43,505 nucleotides of DNA from Planctomycetota bacterium (GCA_016872605.1 VGZI01000029.1:1-43505); one strand, 5' to 3'. Numbered from the stretch's first letter, positions 1 through 8,055 are shown. The notes: generated from the letters alone by a model not told the origin. Numbers and translations: made by a program.

Positions 1-520
1 GTTCGCGCCGTCGTTGGCCGAGAAAAACAGCGTGCCGTTGACGTTGGTCAGATAGCGCGGGGACGAGCTGTCGGCGCCGGGCCTGATGTCCTTGACGAGG
101 ACGGTGCCGGCGGCGGTGCCGTCGCTTTTCCACAGCTCAGTGCCGTTCGCGCCGTCGTCGGCGCGGAAAAACAGCGTGCCGTTGACGTTGGTCAGATAGC
201 TCGGGTACGAGCCGGTGCCGCCGGGGTTGATGTCCTTGACCATGACGGTGCCGGCGGCGGTGCCGTCGCTTTTCCACAGCTCAGTGCCGTTTGCGCCGTC
301 GTCGGCGCGGAAAAACAGCGTGCCGTTGACGTTGGTCAGAGAGCGCGGGTACGAGCTGTCGGCGCCGGGCCTGATGTCCTTGACGAGGACGGTGCCGGCG
401 GCGGTGCCGTCGCTTTTCCACAGCTCATAGCCGTTCGCGCCGTCGTCGGCCGAGAAAAACAGCGTGCCGTTGACGTTGGTCAGAGAGACCGGGAACGAGC
501 TGCCGGCCGCCGGATTGATG
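1..520 (-). repeat. 144-bp tandem coding repeat (48 aa unit)
   Basis: The same block begins at 1, 145, 289 and 433, an exact 144-bp period. Copies differ at only a few positions. Such low divergence at the DNA level suggests recent duplication or gene conversion within the ELWxxDGT gene. The unit closest to the start codon (after about 500) is the most diverged. Confidence 0.85.
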
Positions 521-678
521 TTCTGGACCAGCGACACGCTCGACGGCGTGGTGCGGTCTTCAAGCTGCTCGACGCAGAGGCGCGCCCAGCGCGACCGCGG
601 CGTGCGCGTAACGGGCGCAGGTTTGCCGTCGCCGAAAATGGCTCGGTGCAACAACGATTTCAGGCGGATCAGGTTCAT
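1..678 (-). CDS. ELWxxDGT repeat protein (3' end beyond window)
   Basis: Read on the minus strand from the ATG at 678, the frame is open for 226 codons and runs off the window edge. A GGAGA ribosome site lies about 7 nt upstream. Residues 39-45 carry the planctomycete N-terminal motif EQLEDRTTP, seen on many exported or surface proteins of the phylum. After it come near-identical 48-residue repeats, each containing ELWKSDGTAAGT followed by VLVKDI and then LTNVNGTLFF(S/R)A(D/N)DGANG. This is the ELWxxDGT repeat family, thought to fold as beta-propeller blades on secreted proteins; the ligand is unknown. The gene is divergent from the TIGR03032 gene at 855. The total length cannot be judged because the C-terminus is missing. 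Confidence 0.88.
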   Translation of the reverse strand, partial: MNLIRLKSLLHRAIFGDGKPAPVTRTPRSRWARLCVEQLEDRTTPSSVSLVQNINPAAGSSFPVSLTNVNGTLFFSADDGANGYELWKSDGTAAGTVLVKDIRPGADSSYPRSLTNVNGTLFFRADDGANGTELWKSDGTAAGTVMVKDINPGGTGSYPSYLTNVNGTLFFRADDGANGTELWKSDGTAAGTVLVKDIRPGADSSSPRYLTNVNGTLFFSANDGAN

Positions 679-854
679 GAAAGTCTCCAGGCAAAAAAGG
701 AGGCGAATCATCGACACGACGATCCGCTCGGAGCGAGGCAACGTTGAATATTAGGAGATTCGAATGCTACTCGCCAGGAAAATACGATAAACTAAGCAAC
801 CGCGACGTGCGGCGAGCCGTACCCCATGAGGCGGCCTCCATGCGAGGGAGTTTT

Positions 855-1973
855 ATGCCGGAAACGCCATCCCCTGCCGTGACCGAAGTGCGCTTCGAGC
901 ACTCGCGCGATTTTCCGGACATCTTGGCGCAGCTCGGCGTGTCGCTTCTGGTATCCACCTATCAGGCGGGCAAGGTGCTGGTGATCGGCGCCGACCCGTC
1001 TACGCCGACCCCTCGCGCAGCAGCCGAAGGGAGGGTCTCGCCGCTCGACATTACTTTTCACAATTTCGAGCAACCCATGGGAATGGCCGTCAACGCGCGG
1101 TCCTTGGCGATCGGCACGCGGCGCATGGTGTGGTTTCTGGCGGCAGCGCAACTAGGCCGCAGCGCAAGCGAGGGAGGCACGGGCCCCTTGCATGCCGCGC
1201 GGGCGAAGGGGACGGAAGGCGCGTTTCTGGCGCGCAACGCTAGCTTTACCGGGTCCATCCATTGCCATGACCTGGCCTGGTGCGGCGACGAGTTGTGGGT
1301 CGTCAACACGTTGTTCTCGTGTCTGTGCACGCTGCACGCGGAGTTCAATTTCGTGCCGCGCTGGCGTCCGCCGTTCATCACCGCGCTGGCGGCCGAGGAT
1401 CGTTGCCATCTCAACGGCCTGGCGAGCGATGGCCAAAAGCCCCGGTACGCCACGGTGATGGCCTGCACCGACACCGCCGCCGGCTGGCGGGCCGACAAGG
1501 TGAAGACCGGCTGCATCCTCGAGGTTCCGAGCGGCGAGATCGTTGCCCGCAACCTGGCCATGCCGCACTCGCCGCGGCTTTTCCAGGATCGCCTGTGGGT
1601 GCTCGATTCCGGTCGAGGTCATCTATCGGTGGTCGAGCCGGGCAAGGAGGCGGTCACGCCGGTGGCCTTTGTGCCGGGCTACACGCGCGGCCTGGCGTTT
1701 CATGGTCCCTACGCCTTCGTCGGCCTGTCGCGCATTCGCGAGAGCAACGTCTTCGGTGGCTTGCCTATCGCCGAAAAACGCGACCAATTGATCTGCGGCG
1801 TCGGCGTGATCGAATGGCGCACGGGTCGAACCGTGGCGACGTTCATGTTGAAAAGCGGCGTGGAAGAAATCTTCGACGTGCAGGTGGCGCCACTTCGGCG
1901 CCTGACGCTGTCGGGCCCTCATCCGGATGTGGACGGCTCGCCCGCGATCTGGGTCGTGCCGCCAACTAACTAA
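855..1973 (+). CDS. TIGR03032 family protein
   Basis: A 372-residue protein. The frame is open back to 744, but the ATG at 855 has a GAGGGAG ribosome site at 844-850 and gives the N-terminus MPETPSPAVTEVRFEHSRDF, which leads directly into the conserved block LLVSTYQAGKVLVI. That block, MGMAV, the central HDLAWCGDELWVVNT and CHLNGLA, and the later LDSGRGHL and GYTRGLAF are the pattern I associate with the TIGR03032 family (DUF4915-like). The family is predicted to be a cytosolic beta-propeller of unknown function, sometimes linked with sulfated-peptide or TPR-rich loci. No signal peptide is seen. It stands alone, divergent from the repeat protein. Family assignment is likely; the function is not known. 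Confidence 0.8.
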   Translation: MPETPSPAVTEVRFEHSRDFPDILAQLGVSLLVSTYQAGKVLVIGADPSTPTPRAAAEGRVSPLDITFHNFEQPMGMAVNARSLAIGTRRMVWFLAAAQLGRSASEGGTGPLHAARAKGTEGAFLARNASFTGSIHCHDLAWCGDELWVVNTLFSCLCTLHAEFNFVPRWRPPFITALAAEDRCHLNGLASDGQKPRYATVMACTDTAAGWRADKVKTGCILEVPSGEIVARNLAMPHSPRLFQDRLWVLDSGRGHLSVVEPGKEAVTPVAFVPGYTRGLAFHGPYAFVGLSRIRESNVFGGLPIAEKRDQLICGVGVIEWRTGRTVATFMLKSGVEEIFDVQVAPLRRLTLSGPHPDVDGSPAIWVVPPTN

Positions 1974-1997
1974 CGGCTGAAAAAAAAATCACGCGCT

Positions 1998-2471
1998 TCA
2001 AGGGAGGGGCGAGGCTGCATACCGCTCTTCCCGTTCTCGCAATAACTCTGCGCGCTTCTTCGTCGATCGCGCGGCACGCATCACTTTGCGGCGATGGGCG
2101 ATTTCCTTCTGGCTATCGGGAGCCTCGGCGTCACGATACGGCCGGAGTTTTTCTTCCGTGAACGGTTGCGGATGGTGGCGATGGGCGTCCAAGGCCAGCA
2201 TCATGGTTGCGCCTTCTTGCACGATGCGTACTCCCGCGTGACAGCGGCCGTGGATGCGCCGCTCGTGTCACTTCGGCAAACGAAACCAGCGTTCCAACTC
2301 CAGGTTGTCGCTCGGCCAATCGCTCCGATCGCCGCCGGCGAACAGGCCCGGTTGGAAACTCATCATCACGCGGCCCATCTGTTGGCGAATCGGATCGGCG
2401 GCGGCCATTATCCGGCGCGCCAACGCTGCGAATTGCCCGAAACGTATTGATGTTCGGCGGCGCATTTTCAT
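1998..2471 (-). pseudogene. Degraded transposase-like gene with in-frame TGA
   Basis: On the minus strand, two open stretches (2471-2271 and 2267-1998) are in the same frame, separated only by a TGA at 2270-2268. Reading through gives one continuous sequence: ARRIMAAADPIRQQM, then DNLELERWFRLPK-stop-HERRIHGR, then AGVRIVQEGATMMLALDAH, ending in a basic tail ARSTKKRAELL. The DNLE..F..PK-HERRI..-AGVRIVQ pattern resembles C-terminal parts of planctomycete transposase-related proteins as I remember them; this needs a database check. The TGA replaces what is probably a GGA (Gly) codon. The upstream part of the gene is missing: an in-frame TAG lies just before the ATG at 2471. No terminal inverted repeats were found. 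Confidence 0.5.
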
Positions 2472-2505
2472 CTACAGGCAAACCGGAGACCTGCGGTCAA
2501 GGTCG

Positions 2506-2553
2506 GTGGCATGGTCGGGAGACCACGCCACAGCGTGGAGGGGACTATGCCAC
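2506..2553. repeat. Palindromic element, TGGTCGGGAGACCACGCC type
   Basis: Outer arms GTGGCATGGTC (2506-2516) and GACTATGCCAC (2543-2553) pair with one G-T type mismatch. Inner arms CCACGC and GCGTGG enclose a short loop. It lies between the decayed transposase-like gene and the end of the DUF1501 gene. Confidence 0.55.
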
Positions 2554-2613
2554 AGCGCATTACTTCAACCAGCCGCTTGCGCGGCTCGGCTCGGCGGAGC
2601 GCCTGTCTCGCCG

Positions 2614-4023
2614 TCATTTCAGAATCTCCTGCACCACCCGTGCCGGTTCGACGCCGGTGAGGCGCATGTCGAGGCCTTGGTGGCGGTAGGTGAGGCGGGT
2701 GTGGTCGATACCGAGCGTGTGAAGCATGGTGGCGTGCAGGTCGCGGACGTGGACCGGATTATCAACTGCGCGGTAGCCGAGCTCGTCGGTGGCGCCGTAG
2801 GTGACGCCCCCCTTGACGCCGCCGCCGGCCAGGAACATGCTGAAGCCGCGGATGTGGTGATCGCGGCCCGGTTCGCGGCCCTTGAACTGCACCATCGGCG
2901 TTCGGCCAAACTCTCCGCCCCAAATGATGAGTGTGTCGTCGAGCAGGCCGCGCTGCTTCAGATCGTGAATGAGCGCGAAGGTCGGCCGATCGCAGGCCTG
3001 GGCGCAAATCCGCATATAGCCGACGATGTTGTCGTGGTGGTCCCAGTCGCGATGATAGAGTTGAATAAAGCGCACGCCGCGCTCGGCCAGACGGCGGGCG
3101 AGCAAGCAGTTGTAGGCGAAACTCCCGTCGGCCGACTCGACGCCGTAAAGCTGTTTGATGTGCCTCGGCTCGTTGGCGATGTCCATCAGTTCAGGCACGC
3201 TCGTCTGCATGCGGAACGCCATTTCGTACTGGGCGATCCGTGTTGAAATCTCCGGATTCGGCGAACGCTGTTGGCGAATCTCATTGAGCCCGCGGACGGC
3301 GTCGATCGTGTCTCGCTGGTGCTCGCGGGAGATGCCGGGCGGATTGCTCAGGTAATGCACCGGCTCCCCCGTCGAATAGAACGGCACGCCTTGATGCTGG
3401 CCGGGCAAGAACCCCGCCGACCATTGCCGCATCGAGATCGGCTGCGGATTGCGCCCCGCAAAGCTCGTCATCACGATGAAACCCGGCAGGTTCTCGCACT
3501 CGCTACCTAGGCCGTAGAGAATCCACGATCCCATGCTCGGACGCCCTGAGATCTGTGTACCGGTGTTCATTACCGTGTGGGCTGGATCGTGGTTGATTTG
3601 GTCGGTGTGCATCGACCTGACGACGGCGATGTCGTCGGCAACGCGGCTGACACTGGGCAGCAGCTCGGAAATTTCCTGACCCGACTGTCCGGACCGCCGG
3701 AAGCGAAACTGGGGGGCGAAACACTTCAACTCGGCATTCTGAAGCTGGGCGATCGGCTGGCCGCGAGTGAACGACTCCGGCATCGCCGTCAGGTGTCGCC
3801 GGGCGAGCTCCGGTTTGTGGTCAAAGAGTTCCAGGTGCGACGGTCCACCGGACATGTAAAGGAAGATGACGCGTTTCGCCGTCGGGCGATGATGGGGAAG
3901 GCTATCGTGCGCCCAACAACGGGCGGGGAGCAAGGTCGTCAAGGCGGCGGCGCCCACGCTCACCCCAACTTGGCCGAGAAATGCCCGACGGTGCAGGCCA
4001 CCACAGGGAGAAGATGTAAACAT
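2614..4023 (-). CDS. DUF1501 domain-containing protein, Tat-exported
   Basis: A 469-residue protein. The N-terminus has a twin-arginine signal (HRRAFLGQVG followed by a short hydrophobic stretch ending near residue 39). The body has the DUF1501 (alkaline-phosphatase-like fold) hallmarks: FLYMSGGPSHLELFDHKPEL, the HTDQINHDPAHTVMNTGT block, PSMGSWILYGLG, a DWDHHDN metal-site-like segment and WGGEFGRTP. In planctomycetes these proteins are usually encoded next to a DUF1549/DUF1553 cytochrome-c-like (PSD1) partner and are abundant, but their substrate is not established. Here no such partner is adjacent: upstream is a 200-bp gap and a plus-strand gene, and downstream is the decayed gene at 1998-2471. 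Confidence 0.93.
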   Translation of the reverse strand: MFTSSPCGGLHRRAFLGQVGVSVGAAALTTLLPARCWAHDSLPHHRPTAKRVIFLYMSGGPSHLELFDHKPELARRHLTAMPESFTRGQPIAQLQNAELKCFAPQFRFRRSGQSGQEISELLPSVSRVADDIAVVRSMHTDQINHDPAHTVMNTGTQISGRPSMGSWILYGLGSECENLPGFIVMTSFAGRNPQPISMRQWSAGFLPGQHQGVPFYSTGEPVHYLSNPPGISREHQRDTIDAVRGLNEIRQQRSPNPEISTRIAQYEMAFRMQTSVPELMDIANEPRHIKQLYGVESADGSFAYNCLLARRLAERGVRFIQLYHRDWDHHDNIVGYMRICAQACDRPTFALIHDLKQRGLLDDTLIIWGGEFGRTPMVQFKGREPGRDHHIRGFSMFLAGGGVKGGVTYGATDELGYRAVDNPVHVRDLHATMLHTLGIDHTRLTYRHQGLDMRLTGVEPARVVQEILK

Positions 4024-4224
4024 AAATTCACTACATGGCTTTGTTTGGTTTGCTACGAACGTCCGAACAACCCGTCAATACGCAAAAACACGCACTGTCG
4101 GAATCTTGCGTAAAATGGATAAAATCCGCTAGCCGACTCCTTTCACATCTGCTAAATATAGCCCCTCATTTATGCTCTTCGTGGTGGAGGGCATTCCCTG
4201 GTGTTCCCGCAACTGGAGGTCCTA

Positions 4225-4806
4225 ATGAACACCGCTCTAATCAGTATCGCCCTATCCGTCACGCTGCTTTCCGGCCCGTCGAATACTCCTGCGTGGCAGA
4301 ACAACTACGCCCAGGCTCGTGAATCCGGCTCCGCCCAAAAGAAACCCCTCGTCATCGTTTTCGGCAGCAGCAACTTTTTGGCAACCAACGCAAATTCCGA
4401 TGTCGCCAAGCTTCTTTCGCAACAATTTGTTTGCGTCTTTGTCGATACCGCGTCACCATCCGGCAAACAGTTGGCCGAAAACTTCGAACTCGACGGCGGC
4501 GTCGGACTGGTCGTCACCGACCGCGACTGTTTGTCGCAAGCATTTTGGCATCAAGGAGTTATGGAAAACGACCTCGTCCTACGCACGCTGCGAAAATATA
4601 GCGAGCGCGATGTCGTCGTTACCACGACGGAGGTCAGCACGCCAGCGCCGTCGCTGCGGGCCGATCAACCCGCCTTCCAACCGGCCCCCATCTATGACCG
4701 ACGTGGCCGGTTGATTGTGTACTCCAACACGTTCAACTCCAGTTTCTACTCCCAGGGCGGGACCGTTCAACCTGCCACCCGTACGATCTCGTCAGGGAAC
4801 TGCTGA
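4225..4806 (+). CDS. Secreted thioredoxin-fold-like protein, function unknown
   Basis: Start chosen at the ATG at 4225 because GGAGG lies at 4215-4219; an earlier GTG at 4201 has no such site. The 193-residue product begins with a short signal-like hydrophobic stretch (MNTALISIALSVTLLSG). It continues with NNYAQARESGSAQKKPLVIVF, DVAKLLSQQFVCVFVDT and DGGVGLVVTDRDC. This order (helix, beta strand, helix, strand) resembles planctomycete thioredoxin-fold proteins, but no CxxC is present where the redox site would be, so a disulfide-exchange role is doubtful. The C-terminal third is low in motifs and ends in a cysteine. It converges on the gene ending at 4917. Confidence 0.7.
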   Translation: MNTALISIALSVTLLSGPSNTPAWQNNYAQARESGSAQKKPLVIVFGSSNFLATNANSDVAKLLSQQFVCVFVDTASPSGKQLAENFELDGGVGLVVTDRDCLSQAFWHQGVMENDLVLRTLRKYSERDVVVTTTEVSTPAPSLRADQPAFQPAPIYDRRGRLIVYSNTFNSSFYSQGGTVQPATRTISSGNC

Positions 4807-4820
4807 CGCTAGTCCATCCT

Positions 4821-4898
4821 GACCTCGGTTCGAGGTCCATCCGATTGGTTCGACCGGCATGGTTTGGCGTTCGCAATGAACGCGAAACCAGCCGGTCG
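4821..4898. terminator. Double hairpin between convergent genes
   Basis: A 7-bp hairpin GACCTCG-GTT-CGAGGTC (4821-4837) is followed by a long one, arms 4851-4872 and 4878-4898, pairing over about 20 bp with one bulge and one mismatch. It sits between the ends of two convergent genes (4806 and 4917), so a bidirectional terminator role is plausible, though there is no T-run. It could instead be another palindromic repeat element. Confidence 0.45.
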
Positions 4899-4916
4899 CA
4901 ACCCGTGCGTCCCCCT

Positions 4917-5768
4917 TTATCTGTCCGCATTGGGCACAAATCGCTTGATCTGGTAGTCGCCATGGGTACGGCCCCAGGCTTCGACGGCCACGCGCATGTC
5001 ATCTGGGGTTCGAATCTGCTTCGGCGGCGCGAATCCGTCCTTGGCGCCGATGCCAAGTTGGAAGAACAACTGCTGCGGATTCGCCTCGCCGAACTTGAAT
5101 TGCCCCCATTTGGCCTTCACCAGAACGTCCAGGATCAGTCGGCTCTCCTCCACGCTGATCAATTCTTCCTTGTTCGGGAACGGCGGTTTCTGTGTGCGGT
5201 ATTTGCTGACCGCAATGGACACCGCCATCAGGCGTTCGTCGGCGTCTTTTGATTTCATCGCCGCGGTTGTGTCAGCCATGATCGCCACAACCTTCTTGGC
5301 AGTTTTGACTTCCGTGTTGAACGCCTTATCCTGGACCGAGACGAAATAGCCGTAATTCGGCGCCTGATAGAACTTGGCGTCTGCGTGCTTGCTGATCATG
5401 AACAGACCGTCCTGGCCGACCGCGAGTTGGGGCGAACGGCCCCCGGGGCTGACGATGGGCTGACCAGGCTTGGGTGCGACGAAGGGGATGAACCCGACGC
5501 GAACGGTTTTCTCAGTCTTCAAGCCATGAATCGCATCGTTGACCTTCACCACGGCAATGCGCCACTTGACCGTGTCCTTGGCGCCGGGGAACCGTCGTGC
5601 GTCGACGTCGATCGGCTCTATCTCGACCACGCGGCCTACGAAGACGGCGTCCGAATTGACGATGCGGACCGGCCCCGCCGGCGGGGCAATCATGAGGGCC
5701 GGGGCGATGCTGGCCGGCAGAAAGATGCCGCCGGCAAGCAATGCCAGGACGAAAACAAACTTACGCAT
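4917..5768 (-). CDS. Secreted protein of unknown function
   Basis: The frame is open upstream to 6011, but the ATG at 5768 has an AAGGAG site 7 nt upstream and starts a clear signal peptide (MRKFVFVLALLAGGIFLPAS), giving a 283-residue exported protein. The first mature segment, SDAVFVGRVVEIEP...WRIAVVKVNDAIHG, resembles the repeated strand pattern of planctomycete secreted proteins with an OB-like N-terminal domain. The rest is helical, with conserved-looking LILDVLVKAKWG and MRVAVEAWGRTHGDYQIKRF near the end. I do not recognise a named family. It lies 97 bp downstream of the TIGR03067 gene on the same strand and may be co-transcribed with it. Confidence 0.78.
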   Translation of the reverse strand: MRKFVFVLALLAGGIFLPASIAPALMIAPPAGPVRIVNSDAVFVGRVVEIEPIDVDARRFPGAKDTVKWRIAVVKVNDAIHGLKTEKTVRVGFIPFVAPKPGQPIVSPGGRSPQLAVGQDGLFMISKHADAKFYQAPNYGYFVSVQDKAFNTEVKTAKKVVAIMADTTAAMKSKDADERLMAVSIAVSKYRTQKPPFPNKEELISVEESRLILDVLVKAKWGQFKFGEANPQQLFFQLGIGAKDGFAPPKQIRTPDDMRVAVEAWGRTHGDYQIKRFVPNADR

Positions 5769-5865
5769 AGGAGTGCTCCTTGATGGGATGAGAACTGTCA
5801 TCGTCAATGTAAGCGGCCAATTTGGAAACGGACAGGGGCGACTCGCGCCTGGCCTGGCGCTGACG

Positions 5866-6339
5866 TTACTTGGCTCGTTTGAGCGTGAACAGGTAATACG
5901 GCGACTTGTCGGGCGACGCGAACTCTTTGGGCCTCTGCGGCGCCTTCGTGGCATCCGATTGACACCAGCGCAGCGTATCCCCTTTGATTTCGTAGATGCC
6001 GACGCTGACAAGCCCCTTGTCCTTGGCGTCCAGGACTGTCAACTCGACTTCGGCCGGCGTCTTCATGGGAAAGAGCTTGAAGGAAAAACTGCGCGGAACG
6101 AATTCTTCCAGTTTGTCGCTCGGCGGTTGAATGGTGAGCTTGTCGCCCTTGAAAACGAACTTCGTACCCTTGATCGTTTTGACGTCGACGCGCTTGCCAT
6201 AGGCCGTCAGTTCGACGACCTCCCAGGCGCCTTCGAGCGGCTTGACCTCGACGGGAGGCTTCTTGGCGTCGGCGCCGGCAATGGGCGATATGACAAGGAA
6301 GGCCGCGAGGAAACAGAAAACGTGAAGGATGTCGCGCAT
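5866..6339 (-). CDS. TIGR03067 domain-containing secreted protein
   Basis: A 157-residue protein with an N-terminal signal peptide (FCFLAAFLVISPIAGADA). It then has the TIGR03067 pattern: LEGAWEVVELTAYGKRV, IKGTKFVFKGDKLTI, a middle AEVELTVLDAKDKG and the diagnostic IYEIKGDTLRWC, ending YYLFTLKR. The family is a lipocalin-like small beta-barrel, strongly expanded in Gemmata and relatives, of unknown ligand. The ribosome site is weak. A GTTTAGC palindrome lies only 16 nt upstream of the start codon, so the hairpin falls in the 5' leader if transcription begins further upstream. Confidence 0.9.
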   Translation of the reverse strand: MRDILHVFCFLAAFLVISPIAGADAKKPPVEVKPLEGAWEVVELTAYGKRVDVKTIKGTKFVFKGDKLTIQPPSDKLEEFVPRSFSFKLFPMKTPAEVELTVLDAKDKGLVSVGIYEIKGDTLRWCQSDATKAPQRPKEFASPDKSPYYLFTLKRAK

Positions 6340-6355
6340 GAGGTCAAGTCAGAAT

Positions 6356-6396
6356 TCGTTTAGCGCCCCTGAGGGAGCACTGCGGGCGCTAAACGA
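6356..6396. repeat. GTTTAGC palindrome, copy 1
   Basis: Perfect 13-bp arms TCGTTTAGCGCCC (6356-6368) and GGGCGCTAAACGA (6384-6396) with a 15-nt loop. It lies between the endonuclease III-like gene and the TIGR03067 gene. Same family as copies at 7210, 8021, 12438, 15197, 23957 and 43322. Confidence 0.8.
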
Positions 6397-6405
6397 GGAA
6401 CGGGG

Positions 6406-7128
6406 TCATCGGGGTTTTTTCATAGTCGGCGCGGCATGAGCTTTCGCTTCCTGACCGGTCGGACAGGCGGTGCGCAACGGGCACGCCGAGCAGCGAGGCG
6501 CTTGCTCCAGGCAATGCAAGTCGGCGAGCACGCTGATCAGGTCGACAAACTGCGAACCCTTGGCTTTCGGAATCTGATTCTCGATCGATGCGCGAATTGC
6601 TTCCAGGTCGGCAAGTTCCTCGATCATTCCCATGCGTTTGAGCACGCGCAGCGCGGTGGAATCGAGCGGAATCACATGACCGCCCAAGCTCTGCTGCATG
6701 ACCCAGGCGGCGGCATAGTCGTTGGCCGCCTGAAATCGCATCAATTGCTTCGCCGCCTGCTTCATGCCCTTCTTCTGCAACACCTCCAAGAGCGGCTCAA
6801 GATCGAAGGAATAGGTCGTCTCAAAGATCTCTTGCAAAAGATCAACGATACGCTGAGCCCTCGCCTCGGCATCCGACAAGGCGCCGTTAAACGTTTCGAT
6901 GATCTCCAGCGTCGAGGTGACGCGCACTTCGTTCCAATCGAAGAATCGGCCACGCAGGGCTTCAAAAGCCTGGTCGGCGCTTTCGCGAGTGGCGTTTTCA
7001 CGCAAAATAGCGTAGATAAGTTGTTCGAGAACCGGCCGCGATTCGATCGGCTCGTTCTTGACGTGCTTGGCCATCGTCGCAAAGAGTTGGGTGACGATTT
7101 TTTGCTTGCTGGTCGTTTGGGTTGGCAT
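6406..7128 (-). CDS. Endonuclease III-like HhH-GPD/[4Fe-4S] DNA glycosylase, divergent active site
   Basis: Start set at the ATG at 7128; the frame extends to 7209, but that stretch lacks support. The 240-residue product has a C-terminal iron-sulfur loop with Cys206-X6-Cys213-X2-Cys216-X5-Cys222, as in Nth and MutY. The segment VIPLDSTALRVLKRM matches the Nth block around the catalytic Asp (Asp156 here). At the position of the Nth catalytic Lys, the aligned residue is Tyr138 (NDYAAAWV), and the usual LPGVG hairpin before it is absent. In the Mig thymine glycosylase, a Tyr at this site goes with loss of AP-lyase activity. Base-excision repair is the likely field, but the substrate is open. The gene follows rbfA on the same strand. 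Confidence 0.82.
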   Translation of the reverse strand: MPTQTTSKQKIVTQLFATMAKHVKNEPIESRPVLEQLIYAILRENATRESADQAFEALRGRFFDWNEVRVTSTLEIIETFNGALSDAEARAQRIVDLLQEIFETTYSFDLEPLLEVLQKKGMKQAAKQLMRFQAANDYAAAWVMQQSLGGHVIPLDSTALRVLKRMGMIEELADLEAIRASIENQIPKAKGSQFVDLISVLADLHCLEQAPRCSACPLRTACPTGQEAKAHAAPTMKKPR

Positions 7129-7209
7129 AGTCTGGCTCGCAAATAGGGGAAGATTGATTCCTTCAAAGATGATCGTCGCCCCAGGGAATCCTGCCATTCC
7201 TGGTTCCAC

Positions 7210-7242
7210 GTTTAGCCGCGGTTCGCAGAACCGCGGCTAAAC
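7210..7242. repeat. GTTTAGC palindrome, copy 2
   Basis: Perfect 15-bp arms (7210-7224 and 7228-7242) around the loop GCA; the arm core is TTTAGCCGCGGTTC. It lies in the gap between rbfA and the endonuclease III-like gene. It could also act as a terminator-like hairpin, but no T-run follows. Confidence 0.82.
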
Positions 7243-7256
7243 AGCAGCGGCGGTGA

Positions 7257-7664
7257 TCATCCTTCCTCTGTCGCCTCGTCGGCCGTTCCGTCGGCTTTCT
7301 CAGGCTGCGACTCAGGGCGGGACTGAGCCAGCGCTTCATTGATGAGCCGGGTCACTTCGATGCTTTTCTTCACGCCGTCGTCGCGAATGAACGTGATGAT
7401 CGGCGTGTAGCGCGTATTCAAACGAGAAGCGAGTTTCGATTGCACGTAGCCTGCCGAATGCTTCAGGCCGTGCATGCACAAGTCTTGCTCCTTTTGGGTT
7501 CCCATGATGGAAACGTAAATCTTGGCCCTCTGCATGTCGGCGGAGACTTCGGCGCGAATCACGGTGACGTTCTTGATGCGCGGATCTTGCAACTCGAACA
7601 AGATCGTCTCGGCGGCGACCTCGCGGATGACCTCGGACACACGGGCGATACGGTGCTTTTTCAT
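7257..7664 (-). CDS. rbfA: Ribosome-binding factor A
   Basis: A 135-residue protein from the ATG at 7664 (an ATG at 7694 would add a basic stretch that overlaps a palindromic repeat). It matches RbfA throughout: RIARVSEVIREVAAETI, LQDPRIKNVTVIRAEVSADMQRAKIYVS, the helix KHSAGYVQSKLASRLNTRYTP and the strand ITFIRDDGVKKSIEV. RbfA is a single KH-type domain that binds the 30S subunit and helps 16S rRNA 5'-end maturation. The acidic tail after residue 115 is an extension without family meaning. The order nusA-infB-ylxP-rbfA is the standard bacterial cluster. truB, usually next, is absent here. Confidence 0.95.
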   Translation of the reverse strand: MKKHRIARVSEVIREVAAETILFELQDPRIKNVTVIRAEVSADMQRAKIYVSIMGTQKEQDLCMHGLKHSAGYVQSKLASRLNTRYTPIITFIRDDGVKKSIEVTRLINEALAQSRPESQPEKADGTADEATEEG

Positions 7665-7674
7665 GGTTCTAGCT

Positions 7675-7732
7675 CGCCGCTTGCGGCTTCGCACTCACGG
7701 GGCGCCACGCGAGCACAAAGCCGCGAGCGGCG
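7675..7732. repeat. CGCCGCTTGCGGCTT palindrome, copy 1
   Basis: 15-bp arms CGCCGCTTGCGGCTT (7675-7689) and AAGCCGCGAGCGGCG (7718-7732) with one mismatch. It fills almost the whole gap between the rbfA start and the DUF503 gene stop. A second copy is at 35461-35518. Confidence 0.78.
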
Positions 7733-8011
7733 TCATACATCCAACTCGTAGTCCAAAAACTCGGCGACAGGGTGCGACCTCAAAGCGTCGACAATGGCGC
7801 TGAGCGATTGCTTGACCGGGTGAGCCTCGTTGCCGACCATCGCCACTCCCAGGACGATCAACTGGCGATTGTCGTGGCCCTCGATCTCGGCAACCGAAAC
7901 GTTGAACGATTGCCGCAAGCGATCCTTGATGCTGTTGAGCACCTGGCGTTTGTCTTTCAAGGTTCGGGCCTCGCGCAGAAGCAAGCGAACACGCAGCGTC
8001 CCGGTGATCAT
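7733..8011 (-). CDS. DUF503 family protein (YlxP-like)
   Basis: A 92-residue protein from the ATG at 8011. A further upstream ATG at 8038 lies inside a palindromic repeat and was not used. The sequence TLRVRLLLREARTLKDKRQVLNS, the block FNVSVAEIEGHDNRQ, and the strand LIVLGVAMVGNEA are diagnostic of DUF503 (YlxP in Bacillus). The family is a small ferredoxin-like fold protein encoded between infB and rbfA in many bacteria and suggested to act with the translation or ribosome-maturation apparatus; its mechanism is not settled. Position in the operon agrees with this. Confidence 0.92.
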   Translation of the reverse strand: MITGTLRVRLLLREARTLKDKRQVLNSIKDRLRQSFNVSVAEIEGHDNRQLIVLGVAMVGNEAHPVKQSLSAIVDALRSHPVAEFLDYELDV

Positions 8012-8020
8012 ATCATTTTC

Positions 8021-8051
8021 TTCGTTTAGCGCCTGCATGGCGCCAAACGAA
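8021..8051. repeat. GTTTAGC palindrome, copy 3
   Basis: 13-bp arms TTCGTTTAGCGCC (8021-8033) and GGCGCCAAACGAA (8039-8051) with one mismatch and a 5-nt loop. It fills the gap between the infB stop (8056) and the DUF503 start (8011). Confidence 0.78.
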
Positions 8052-8055
8052 GAAT

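Noticed and set aside
215..754. Plus-strand repeat-rich open frames at the window start
   Set aside because: The minus strand gives the ELWxxDGT repeats with a ribosome site; the plus-strand repeats are only its mirror.
2268..2270. TGA as a selenocysteine codon
   Set aside because: No selenocysteine insertion hairpin or redox context is visible, and the gene is also truncated at its start. A nonsense mutation is simpler.
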